Shown one piece after another: positions 5,970-12,851 of a stretch of DNA of 12,853 nucleotides. This DNA comes from Ignavibacteria bacterium UBA7675. Its GTDB lineage: Bacteria > Bacteroidota > Ignavibacteria > Kapaibacteriales > UB7675. The notes under the pieces are model-generated. The model saw only the letters and a list, made by a program, of their open reading frames with translations. It was not told the DNA's origin and did no database searches. Position 1 is the first letter of the stretch. Every line of letters begins with the position of its first letter. The DNA is taken from assembly GCA_002483085.1 (NCBI GenBank), contig DLHF01000061.1, forward strand, positions 1 to 12,853, given 5' to 3'. The translations under genes were made by a program, and so were the position numbers.

Positions 5970-5990
5970 CTAAATTACAAAAAACGACAA
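5970..5990 (-). promoter_or_regulatory. Candidate promoter of hutH-pdxH
   Basis: On the minus strand ATTGTCGTTTTTTG is followed directly by TAATTTAG (5970-5977) and then TAGTCTTA. The same order of blocks occurs in the ribosomal promoter at 2651-2684. The TAnnTTAG box lies about 54 nt upstream of the chosen hutH ATG. No TTTG lies at the expected -33 distance. Confidence 0.4.
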
Positions 5991-5995
5991 TGCCA

Positions 5996-6805
5996 TCAGC
6001 TCTCTGTGCGAGAAAAACTGTTGTGTAGTGCGTACAGCGCCACAGCAGCGGCAGAGCCTACGTTCAGCGAGTCGACAATTGGCAGATGTGGTATCATTGC
6101 AATATGGTCGCTCGCCGCCAGCACTTGCGGAGAAATTCCACTGCCTTCGCTGCCAAACACCATTGCACACCGTTCGGGAAAGGACAGTGATCCGAGCGCT
6201 ACAGCGCGTGGGTTGTGTTCGAGCGAGATAATTGTGTAGCCGTATTGCTCGCGCAGTTCGCCGAATGTGTAGGGCAGGTCATCGGCAAAATAGACATCCA
6301 TAAAACAGATAGCGCCCATCGACGCACGTACTGCGCGCCGCAGGTACGGGCTGCTGCCGCCGCCGCCCACAACAAGCGACTGCACGCCAAACGCCGCGCA
6401 GTTTCTTACAATAGCGCCTACATTTTCTGAATCTACAATGCCGTCGAATACAGCCAGATGCGGGCGAAGCTGTCGAAGTGCCGGTTCATCGGGCTGCCGC
6501 GCCATTGCCATAACGCCTTGATGCAGACGAAACCCCACAATGTCGTTCATAAGCTCGCGGCTGGCGGTAAACAGTCTGTCTTCAGGCAGATTGCGCGCTG
6601 CCAGAAGCGGAGCCAAGCGCTCGTAGTAGCCGGGTAAAGCAAAAAAGGAAAGGATGTCGAGCGGGCTTCGCAGTAGGGCGCGGACGGTTTTCTCGCCTTC
6701 GGCAATAAACACGCGGCTGCGAGTGTGCAGAGCCGGGGTAGCCTGTAGCGTGCGATAATGCTCGATGCGGCTGTCGCTGATATCGGTAATTTCTGTTGTA
6801 TTCAT
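5996..6805 (-). CDS. SpoU/TrmH-family RNA 2'-O-methyltransferase
   Basis: The 269-residue protein has a short N-terminal RNA-binding-type domain (about 12-100, with FIAEGEKTVRALL at 33-45) and a C-terminal SPOUT knot domain. The three family motifs are clear: ENVGAIVRNCAAFG (127-140; Asn128 and catalytic-type Arg134), MVFGSEGSGIS (215-225) and IPHLPIVDSLNVGSAAAVAL (238-257). These bind S-adenosylmethionine in the knot and methylate ribose in tRNA or rRNA. The target nucleotide cannot be told from sequence. It has its own candidate promoter (TACTTTTG, 6894-6901) and lies 79 bp upstream of hutH, so it is probably a separate unit. The start is ATG 6805, with no obvious strong Shine-Dalgarno. Confidence 0.93.
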   Translation of the reverse strand: MNTTEITDISDSRIEHYRTLQATPALHTRSRVFIAEGEKTVRALLRSPLDILSFFALPGYYERLAPLLAARNLPEDRLFTASRELMNDIVGFRLHQGVMAMARQPDEPALRQLRPHLAVFDGIVDSENVGAIVRNCAAFGVQSLVVGGGGSSPYLRRAVRASMGAICFMDVYFADDLPYTFGELREQYGYTIISLEHNPRAVALGSLSFPERCAMVFGSEGSGISPQVLAASDHIAMIPHLPIVDSLNVGSAAAVALYALHNSFSRTES

Positions 6806-6893
6806 AACCGTGTTGTAGAAATCATGTGCCGGTAGCTATCCGACTGCCGACAATCAATTGCGTTTTCTGTACATCCTGCTGTTTCTGGCTGTG

Positions 6894-6901
6894 CAAAAGT
6901 A
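6894..6901 (-). promoter_or_regulatory. Candidate -7 element for the SpoU-family gene
   Basis: TACTTTTG on the minus strand is an exact TAnnTTTG match. It is preceded by CTTTTGCGCCG, close to the CTTTTGGCCG before the ribosomal -7 box. It lies between the 508-residue gene (stop 6926) and the SpoU gene (ATG 6805), giving a leader of about 80 nt. The expected -33 TTTG is not evident. Confidence 0.4.
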
Positions 6902-6925
6902 CGGCGCAAAAGACGGTAAATTCCT

Positions 6926-8452
6926 TTATTCTTCAAATGTTATTCTACTCGCCAGATATTTCGGCAGTTTTTGCACGGCTTGCTTCAGCCTGCTGATATC
7001 TGGCTGTTTTCCACTGTTTTCCTTCCGGTAATAGGTATAATTCATGAACAGGTAGTAGATGCGAATTCTATTGTAGTCGTCCACCGATGAATCTTCGATA
7101 ATTTTTATCATGTTATTTTCTATTTCCGCTGCAAACTGTGTTTCTGCAAGCGCCCGCCCCAGCCGGGCAATATTGCCATAGTAATGGTTGCCACTTGGAT
7201 TGTCGACGAGCAGAGCTGTACCGAGCAGCAAGTCGGGTACATTGATGTCTAATTCCTCCAATTCCCGGATATAGGTTTTTCTTGTAGCCTGTGCATAACT
7301 GCCGTCGCTCATGCGCGTAAAGCGGTCGTTCATAATGTCGAGATGCGCACGCAGAAATACCGGCCAGTTCACAGTTTCCGCCGAGAGAATCGCAATATTC
7401 ATGGCGTGAATGCGCGGCCTCTGATCCTGACTGCACATTCCCCGTACTCTTCTGTGCCTTTTGAGCTCCAGTGCTGCTTTTGCAGAGTGATAGCGCCATG
7501 TATATTCCTCGAACTCGTCATCTACCGAGGCTTGGAAGGCAAGTGCCTCTGCAACGGCCTTGTCGAGAAGGGATTGAAATTTTTCATCCTGCACCAGCAG
7601 GCTGTCTATCAGAGAAATGCGCAGAGAATCCCACTGCATAAGGCGGGCGTAGAAGTCGTCAAATTCTTTTTCAATTTCCTTCCGTGTTTCCTCGGATGCG
7701 CTTTCATCGTAGTCTCTACCCTCATACACTGGCTTTTTCGTGCGGGTGTGGACATAGTCGAGAAAAGCCTGTTGATTCTGCCATTGGAGGGAGTCTTCGG
7801 AAGCGACGGATTCCCGGTCCACTTCGCGGAATATCTGTGTCGTTGTATCCACCATGCAGTCGACGTATTGCACCATGCGGGCGCAGTATTCCGGCAGTGG
7901 ACGAGCAACGAACTCCGACGTAAAATAAAACGCCTGAACAGATTCTTGGGTGTTTGCATTCCCTGGATAGTGGCTGTACACCCAGGTGTTTTGTAGGTTT
8001 CGGTTGTACAGTTCCGCGTTATTGCTGATACGTATTCGATGACCGTAGTACTGGTTTTTACCAAGAGGAACACTTTCAAATTCAACGGAATATTTTGGGT
8101 TGTCTGTATCGTGCTTCTTGAGTATCAGCTCGTCTCTGTTGATGATACAGGCTGGATATTTGCCAAGAAAGTCTTCTACGGAGATGGATTTGCGAATGTC
8201 TTCCACAGCAGCCTGGATATCGCCTTCCCTGAGAGTAATATAGTGTCCGGTTGCCTGATAGGGCGAGTAATACGTTTGATTCGGATCGCAGACCTTGAAT
8301 TTCAGATTCAGAGAATCGACGATAAAGGCGAGTTGCCGCATGGTCGTGTCGCTGTATATCAAGCCGTTTGAGTGGACGGTAAACTCCGGCGATTGTCCAA
8401 AGCAGCACACTGTGGAAAGCAGTGCGAGAGCGAGTGAGCAAAATGTTCTCAT
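6926..8452 (-). CDS. Exported protein of unknown function
   Basis: I do not recognise this 508-residue protein. Residues 1-20 (MRTFCSLALALLSTVCCFGQ) form a Sec signal peptide with likely cleavage near Gly19-Gln20. The residues before Cys16 and Cys17 do not make a good lipobox, so a soluble periplasmic or outer-surface protein is likelier. Residues about 24-115 look mixed alpha/beta and 120-190 are Tyr/Asn rich. A highly charged, probably helical or coiled region spans about 205-340. The C-terminal part (345-500) looks all-helical and rich in Arg, Tyr and Leu. Beyond the signal there is no further strong membrane span. Start ATG 8452 is supported by AGGAG 7 nt upstream. It is alone in its unit, between a long intergenic region and the SpoU gene. 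Confidence 0.85.
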   Translation of the reverse strand: MRTFCSLALALLSTVCCFGQSPEFTVHSNGLIYSDTTMRQLAFIVDSLNLKFKVCDPNQTYYSPYQATGHYITLREGDIQAAVEDIRKSISVEDFLGKYPACIINRDELILKKHDTDNPKYSVEFESVPLGKNQYYGHRIRISNNAELYNRNLQNTWVYSHYPGNANTQESVQAFYFTSEFVARPLPEYCARMVQYVDCMVDTTTQIFREVDRESVASEDSLQWQNQQAFLDYVHTRTKKPVYEGRDYDESASEETRKEIEKEFDDFYARLMQWDSLRISLIDSLLVQDEKFQSLLDKAVAEALAFQASVDDEFEEYTWRYHSAKAALELKRHRRVRGMCSQDQRPRIHAMNIAILSAETVNWPVFLRAHLDIMNDRFTRMSDGSYAQATRKTYIRELEELDINVPDLLLGTALLVDNPSGNHYYGNIARLGRALAETQFAAEIENNMIKIIEDSSVDDYNRIRIYYLFMNYTYYRKENSGKQPDISRLKQAVQKLPKYLASRITFEE

Positions 8453-8815
8453 TGCAAATCTCCTGACAGGTGGAACAAGTGATACTATGGATTATTCTTG
8501 TACGAACGGGGACATACCAGTGGATGGCTGATAAATAGGTTCGGTTACAACGCTGGTGGTAATGTACTCAAGGAAATGCTTTGATGCAAGGGCTGAAAAA
8601 CAGTAGATTTCTGTACATTTGCAAAATTCATTCTATTAGGATGGGCGCTCCATCGGTGTTCCTGTGCTGTGTCTCTGCACCGCGCTGCATCTCCGCCGCA
8701 TGGTGTTGCAGCCTTCTCCGCATCTGGCGCCACACACTGGCAACAATGTATCACAAGAGCCGGGCGGCGATAGTTGTGCCGACCCACTGGAACTCACAAT
8801 TACATGGCATGATGT
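8453..8815. other. Intergenic region between divergent 508-residue and MazG-like genes
   Basis: This 363-bp stretch carries the Shine-Dalgarno of the 508-residue gene on the minus strand, a TACATTTG (8614-8621, +) matching the -7 consensus and possibly serving the MazG-like gene, and a copy of the dispersed repeat (8663-8770). The possible transcript start lies nearly 200 nt before the ATG, so the leader would contain the whole repeat copy. No tRNA or convincing ORF is present. Confidence 0.45.
8663..8770 (+). repeat. Dispersed repeat, copy before the MazG-like gene
   Basis: The core 8671-8708 starts GTCTCTGCACCGCG and matches the reverse complement of 10365-10402 at 32 of 38 positions by eye. 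It also matches 12676-12710 on the same strand with a small gap. Further on, GCCGGGCGGCGA (8759-8770) matches GCCGGGCAGCGA at 12808-12819, but this copy is shorter in between. Most likely an old, degenerate interspersed repeat. Confidence 0.65.
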
Positions 8816-9163
8816 ATGGAATACAATCGCGAAGAGTTTCTCGAACCGATAGAAAGCGCTCTTGGGCGTGTGCAATCGCTGTTCGACGTGTACCAGAATG
8901 AAAAATTCGAGCGGCGCTCAGCCGAGTTCTTTTGCCTAGAACTGTGTGGCGAAGCGGGCGAGCTTGCCAATCTGCAAAAGAAGCGCTGGAAGGGAAAAGC
9001 GATAGACGATGCACATATAGCCGACGAAGCCGCCGACGTGCTGATTGCGCTGATGAACTACGCTAATGCAGCGGGTGTAAACCTTGCGGAAGCTGTGGCC
9101 TCGAAATTGGAGCGTATCGAACGCAAAAGGTGCGAACTCGAAGAGCGCGGAGAAGCGTACTGA
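8816..9163 (+). CDS. MazG-like nucleotide pyrophosphohydrolase
   Basis: The 115-residue protein fits the all-alpha NTP pyrophosphatase (MazG/dUTPase-like) fold. It has the metal-binding pattern E-x3-E-x2-E then ExxD: Glu42, Glu46 and Glu49 in LELCGEAGELAN, and Glu71 and Asp74 in DEAADVLIAL. Such single-domain enzymes cleave non-canonical or excess NTPs to NMP and pyrophosphate; the substrate is not predictable here. Its length is normal for the stand-alone form. The ATG at 8816 gives MEYNREEF; an out-of-frame ATG overlaps just before it. No strong Shine-Dalgarno is visible. It is monocistronic and converges on rpmG, sharing the terminator region 9170-9208. Confidence 0.88.
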   Translation: MEYNREEFLEPIESALGRVQSLFDVYQNEKFERRSAEFFCLELCGEAGELANLQKKRWKGKAIDDAHIADEAADVLIALMNYANAAGVNLAEAVASKLERIERKRCELEERGEAY

Positions 9164-9169
9164 CGAGCT

Positions 9170-9208
9170 ACAAAATAAAAAAGCGGAAGAATGCAACGAT
9201 TCTTCCGC
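9170..9208 (-). terminator. Terminator between the MazG-like gene and rpmG
   Basis: GCGGAAGAAT (9183-9192) and ATTCTTCCGC (9199-9208) form a perfect 10-bp stem with loop GCAACG. On the minus strand the stem is followed by a six-T run and more T/A, a classic terminator for rpmG about 22 nt after its stop. On the plus strand only a short, interrupted T stretch follows, so termination for the MazG-like gene would be weaker. Confidence 0.9.
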
Positions 9209-9229
9209 CTTTAAATTTCCGACACCTGA

Positions 9230-9409
9230 TCAGCGAATTTCTTTGTGCACCGTGTGGCGTTTCAGAAACGGATTGTATTTTTTGATTTCCATGCGATCGG
9301 GCGTATTTTGCTTGTTCTTCATCGTCGAGTAGCGCGATGCTGGCTTGCCCTCTTTTTTCGCCTCGGTGCATTCAAGCGTAATGATTACGCGTGCGCCTTT
9401 CTTAGCCAT
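9230..9409 (-). CDS. rpmG: 50S ribosomal protein L33
   Basis: The 59-residue protein is bL33: MAKKGARVIITLECTEAK, then SRYSTMKNKQNTPDRMEIKKYNPFLKRHTVHKEIR. Only Cys14 of the zinc-ribbon cysteines remains, so this is the zinc-free form, like the L31 here. The ATG at 9407-9409 has GGAG upstream, ending six bases before it. The frame stays open much further upstream across folP on the opposite strand, so a gene caller could extend this protein wrongly; the L33 start and ribosome binding site settle it. The usual partners (tRNA genes, secE, nusG, rpmB) are absent. It is divergent from folP, with 81 bp between the starts. Confidence 0.96.
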   Translation of the reverse strand: MAKKGARVIITLECTEAKKEGKPASRYSTMKNKQNTPDRMEIKKYNPFLKRHTVHKEIR

Positions 9410-9462
9410 GACATACTCCGGAAATAGTTGACGTTGTTCTAAAGAAAAGCAAAAATACGGCC

Positions 9463-9468
9463 TAATTT
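9463..9468 (+). promoter_or_regulatory. Candidate -10/-7 element for folP
   Basis: TAATTTG preceded by CGGCC lies 22 nt before the folP ATG, consistent with a short leader. It resembles the TAnnTT boxes elsewhere in the window. No clear upstream box is visible. Confidence 0.3.
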
Positions 9469-9490
9469 GTACTTCTCCAAATATTTTTAT

Positions 9491-10357
9491 ATGAGAAATA
9501 CTTCTGGTTTCCCGCGCATCATGGGTGTTGTCAATGTAACACCCGATTCTTTTTCCGATGGAGGCGCTTGGTTCAGCACAGCAGATGCCTGCAATCACGC
9601 TCTTGCACTCGTGCGCGATGGCGCTGATATTCTCGATATCGGCGGGGAGAGCAGCAGGCCCGGAGCCAGTCCGGTAGGTGAGCAGGAGGAAATTCAGCGC
9701 GTTGTGCCTGTGGTGGTGGCTGTGCGCGCCCTTCATGGTTCGGTAGATATTTCCGTGGATACCGTAAAGTACGGTGTAGCTCGCGCAGCGCTGGACGCGG
9801 GTGCTACCATGCTCAACGATATAAGCGGACTCGATGCCGAACCGCGCCTTGCCGAACTCGCAGCGGAGTACAATGTGCCGATTGTGCTGATGCACATGCA
9901 GGGAACGCCGCGCACCATGCAGCAGAATCCTGCCTATGGCGATGTTGTGAGCGAAGTGTACGAAGCTCTCGAAGCAAAAATTGCCCGTGCTCGCGAGCTT
10001 GGAGCTTCGCAAGTGTATGCAGATGTTGGCATTGGGTTTGGGAAGACTCTCGAACACAATATGCACCTGCTCGCCCATCACAAAACATTTACGGGGCTTG
10101 GTGTGCCGCTTGTGCTCGGTATTTCGCGCAAATCATTTCTCGGCAAACTTCTCGGTATCGAGAAAGCCTCAGAGCGCGATGCAGCAACGCTTGCCATGCA
10201 CTTGCTTCTGGCCGATAGCGGGGCTGATATTATCCGCGTGCACAATGTGAGCTATCTGGCGCAGGCGCGTGTATTGCGTAGAGAATTGAATAAGTGGGAT
10301 GCGGGAGAAGACTGTAAGCCGAATGCAGGAGCCGGTCGGCAACCTGAAAGCGCGTAA
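9491..10357 (+). CDS. folP: Dihydropteroate synthase
   Basis: The 288-residue TIM-barrel enzyme joins p-aminobenzoate to 6-hydroxymethyl-dihydropterin diphosphate in folate synthesis and is the sulfonamide target. Motifs in order: MGVVNVTPDSFSDGG (11-25), DILDIGGESSRPGA (46-59), Asp90 in DISVDT, MLNDISG (107-113), VLMHMQGTP (132-140), GIGFGKT (180-186), GISRKSFLG (210-218, Lys214) and IRVHNV (248-253, Arg249 and His251). The usual DPGIGFGK reads DVGIGFGK. ATG 9491 is chosen because MGVVNV lies at the expected distance; the TTG at 9467 falls inside the likely promoter. The last 19 residues (270-288, GEDCKPNAG…) extend past the normal end into a region with repeat-like sequence, suggesting 3'-end remodelling. 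The E1 gene starts 161 bp later. Confidence 0.96.
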   Translation: MRNTSGFPRIMGVVNVTPDSFSDGGAWFSTADACNHALALVRDGADILDIGGESSRPGASPVGEQEEIQRVVPVVVAVRALHGSVDISVDTVKYGVARAALDAGATMLNDISGLDAEPRLAELAAEYNVPIVLMHMQGTPRTMQQNPAYGDVVSEVYEALEAKIARARELGASQVYADVGIGFGKTLEHNMHLLAHHKTFTGLGVPLVLGISRKSFLGKLLGIEKASERDAATLAMHLLLADSGADIIRVHNVSYLAQARVLRRELNKWDAGEDCKPNAGAGRQPESA

Positions 10358-10364
10358 ACCGGGC

Positions 10365-10402
10365 GAACAGCACGCGGCGGCGGTGCAGCGCGGTGCGGAG
10401 AC
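10365..10402 (-). repeat. Dispersed repeat, copy in the folP-E1 gap
   Basis: The reverse complement of this 38-bp stretch matches 8671-8708 with six mismatches and no gap. Just upstream, GCCGGTCGGCAACC (10331-10344), inside the folP 3' end, resembles the complement of GGTTGCCAGCCGGG at 12800-12813 in the right-end copy, in the same relative order. The element may thus reach into the folP coding end. Confidence 0.6.
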
Positions 10403-10518
10403 CGATTATACGGGCAAAGACAGAAGAGCGCAAACTTTCGGCAGCTTTGTTTATGAAGTTTCCGAACGCGGTCGTATCTTGCGAACTTTCCGATTTGTTC
10501 ACATCCAGACACAGGTCT

Positions 10519-12570
10519 ATGACAAAGCAGCAGTGGCTCGCGGCAGCCAGACTTCTTCTCACGTCACGTCTTCTCGATCAAATTGAAGAAACAGAACTTG
10601 TACCAGCCGGAAAGATCACGTATCAGTTCTCGGCTCGTGGCCATGAACTGGCTCAGATTCTGCTGGCGCAGCAGCTCGCCGGGCCGAACGACGGAGCCAC
10701 GCTGTACTATCGCTCGCGTCCGTTTATGCTTGCCGCCGGGCTGAGCATAGAGGAAGCGTTTGCCGGGCCGATGGGCTTGCTTGCAAGCCGCAATGGAGGG
10801 CGCGATATCGGTGTGGTACACAATCTGCCACCGCGCAATGGCGTTACCGTGATGCCTACCAGCGGCGATGTGGGTGCACAATACACTCCTGCTGTCGGAT
10901 GGGCACAAGCAGCCGTGTATCGCTCGTCGGTGCTGAAGGAAAAAGAATGGAAAACCGCGTGCTCCGTAGCGCTTGGCGGCGATGCCTCTACAGCGACTAA
11001 TGGCTTTTGGGCCGCGCTGAATATCGCGACAACGCTCAGCCTGCCAATGATGTTTTTTATCGAAGATAATGGCTATGGTATTTCTGTGCCGGGCGAGTTC
11101 CAGACGCCGGGCGGGAATATCGCAAAAAATCTCGCGTCGTTTTCCAAGCTCGTTATTCTCGACGGCGATGGCGCCGATCCCGAAGAAACATCAAAGCTGA
11201 TAGAACAAGCTGTAAAGACACTGCGTAAACGCACGTCGCCTGTGCTGCTTCGCCTGCGTGTGCCGCGCTTGTGCGGGCATTCGGGCGCCGATAATCAGTC
11301 GTATAAAGCACCCGAACGCGTGGAAGAAGAACAGGGACGCGACCCGTTGCCCCGCCTTCGCGATTTCCTGGCTAAGAAAAAATATCTGAGCAAAAAAGAC
11401 TGGGAAACGCTCGAACAAGACGTTGAAAAAGAAGTGCGTGCTACGCTTGAAAATGTATTGGCCGGCCCTGATCCCGATCCCGCAACGGCGAAGAAATATG
11501 TGTTCTTTGATGCAGAAAAGCCGCAAAAAGTAGGAGGCATACTGCCCGAAGGCATAAGCCTGCCCGTTGGCAACGACACAGCACTTCAGGAAGGGCCGCG
11601 TATGAACCTGATCAACGCTGTACGCCTCACGCTAGAGCGCGAACTCGGCGTGAACGACCGCTTGCTGATTTTCGGCGAGGATGTGGGCGTAAAGGGTGGT
11701 GTACACGGTGCCACAGTCGATTTGCAGGTGAAATTTGGCCAAGAGCGCGTGTTTGATACATCGCTGTCGGAAGAAGGAATCATAGGGCGTTCTGTAGGTA
11801 TGGCCTTTGCCGGGCTGATGCCCGTGCCTGAAATCCAGTTCCGCAAATACGCCGATCCCGCTACTGAGCAGATCAACGACTGCGGTACAATACGCTGGCG
11901 GACATTTGGCGATTTTGCAGCGCCTGTTGTTGTGCGTATTCCCGTGGGCTATGGCAAAAAGACAGGCGATCCGTGGCACAGCGTAAGTGGTGAAGCAATC
12001 TACGCCCACACGCTCGGCTGGCGCATCGCTATTCCCTCCAATGCGCGTGATGCTGTTGGCCTGCTGCGCTCGGCTTTGCGCGGCAACGACCCGACGTTTT
12101 TCTTCGAGCACCGCGCGCTGCTCGATACGTTCCCGTCACGTGCGCCCTATCCCGGCGACGACTACATGGTGCCGTTTGGCAAAGCGGCTGTGGTACAGGA
12201 AGGAACGGACGCTACTATCGTGACATGGGGCGAAATGGTGCACCGCGCTACAGAAGCTGTGAAGGACATGGAGAAGTCGGTGGAAATACTCGACCTGCGC
12301 ACAATTATTCCGTGGGACAGGGAAGCAGTGCTGAACTCTGTAAAGAAAACAAACCGCTGTTTAGTGCTCCACGAAGATACGTTTACCAATGGCTTTGGGG
12401 CTGAAATTGCAGCGACGATTGCACAAGACGTATTCCGGTATTTGGACGCGCCTGTAGAGCGTTTGGCCACAGCCGACTGCCCGATACCGTACAACCCGGG
12501 TCTGATGGAAGCCGTTGTGCCGTCTGTCGATGATATTCGTGCACGGTTAGAGCGTTTGATAGGGTTTTAA
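10519..12570 (+). CDS. Fused alpha-beta E1 of a 2-oxo acid dehydrogenase
   Basis: This 683-residue protein carries both E1 subunits of a thiamine-diphosphate 2-oxo acid dehydrogenase. The alpha part (1-255) has the ThDP motif from GGDAST (153-158) to EDNGYG (182-187) and a VMPTSGDVGAQ stretch (111-121). A charged linker (about 256-358) with KKK runs leads to the beta part, which starts near MNLINAVRL (362). This has IFGEDVG (384-390, Glu387), LSEEGIIG (416-423), DPWHSVSGEA (484-493, His487), PSNARDAVGLL (506-516) and the C-terminal domain ending PYNPGLMEAVVPS. Branched-chain 2-oxo acid dehydrogenase is likeliest; pyruvate is possible. No E2 or E3 is adjacent. I start at ATG 10519, where the family N-terminus begins; GTG 10393 and ATG 10453 are alternatives. 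A TATCTT box lies at 10475-10480. Confidence 0.92.
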   Translation: MTKQQWLAAARLLLTSRLLDQIEETELVPAGKITYQFSARGHELAQILLAQQLAGPNDGATLYYRSRPFMLAAGLSIEEAFAGPMGLLASRNGGRDIGVVHNLPPRNGVTVMPTSGDVGAQYTPAVGWAQAAVYRSSVLKEKEWKTACSVALGGDASTATNGFWAALNIATTLSLPMMFFIEDNGYGISVPGEFQTPGGNIAKNLASFSKLVILDGDGADPEETSKLIEQAVKTLRKRTSPVLLRLRVPRLCGHSGADNQSYKAPERVEEEQGRDPLPRLRDFLAKKKYLSKKDWETLEQDVEKEVRATLENVLAGPDPDPATAKKYVFFDAEKPQKVGGILPEGISLPVGNDTALQEGPRMNLINAVRLTLERELGVNDRLLIFGEDVGVKGGVHGATVDLQVKFGQERVFDTSLSEEGIIGRSVGMAFAGLMPVPEIQFRKYADPATEQINDCGTIRWRTFGDFAAPVVVRIPVGYGKKTGDPWHSVSGEAIYAHTLGWRIAIPSNARDAVGLLRSALRGNDPTFFFEHRALLDTFPSRAPYPGDDYMVPFGKAAVVQEGTDATIVTWGEMVHRATEAVKDMEKSVEILDLRTIIPWDREAVLNSVKKTNRCLVLHEDTFTNGFGAEIAATIAQDVFRYLDAPVERLATADCPIPYNPGLMEAVVPSVDDIRARLERLIGF

Positions 12571-12603
12571 CCGGGCGACTACCCGAACACCGCTTGTATC
12601 ATC

Positions 12604-12638
12604 AAAAGCTGCTCTCTGCACAGGGAGCGGCTTTTTTT
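12604..12638 (+). terminator. Rho-independent terminator of the E1 gene
   Basis: AAAAGCTGCTCTC pairs with GGGAGCGGCTTTT (13 bp with two G-T pairs) around a six-base loop, 33 nt after the stop, and continues in a run of Ts to 12638. Confidence 0.9.
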
Positions 12639-12669
12639 ATGTGCAGGTGCGCTGGCGTCTTTGCTCAAG

Positions 12670-12851
12670 TGTGCTGTCTCTGCACCGCGTAGCAATGCCG
12701 CCGCGTGTTGTGCAGCCCCAACCGCTGGGGCAGACACAGATCGTGTTAATTCTACAGATAGCTAGGTGGGCCGATATTTCGAGTGCTGTGTTGTACAGCG
12801 GTTGCCAGCCGGGCAGCGACCAAGCGGGATTGCGATTTCTATGATAAAGTC
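12670..12851 (+). repeat. Dispersed repeat copy and right arm of the terminal inverted repeat
   Basis: TGTGCTGTCTCTGCACCGCG (12670-12689) matches the repeat copy at 8663 with a 2-bp gap. The shared CCGCCGC, GTGTTG and GCCGGGCAGCGA blocks follow in the same order. The stretch ends in the 21-bp arm (12831-12851), the exact complement of 1-21. This is the longest copy seen and may best show the element's extent, about 180 bp. No ORF or transposase is associated, and nothing else is seen after the terminator. Confidence 0.6.

Noticed and set aside
7343..7996. 217-codon plus-strand frame opposite the 508-residue gene
   Set aside because: The minus-strand protein has a signal peptide, a Shine-Dalgarno and coherent composition; the opposite frame has none and looks like a codon-usage shadow.
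9410..10081. Minus-strand open frame continuous with rpmG, giving a 283-residue reading
   Set aside because: It is antisense to folP, whose motifs are unmistakable. L33 starts cleanly at 9409 with a GGAG site, so the upstream extension is not coding.
10299..10586. 95-codon plus-strand frame overlapping the folP end and the E1 start
   Set aside because: It overlaps two well-supported genes in another frame, runs through repeat sequence and has no recognisable domain.
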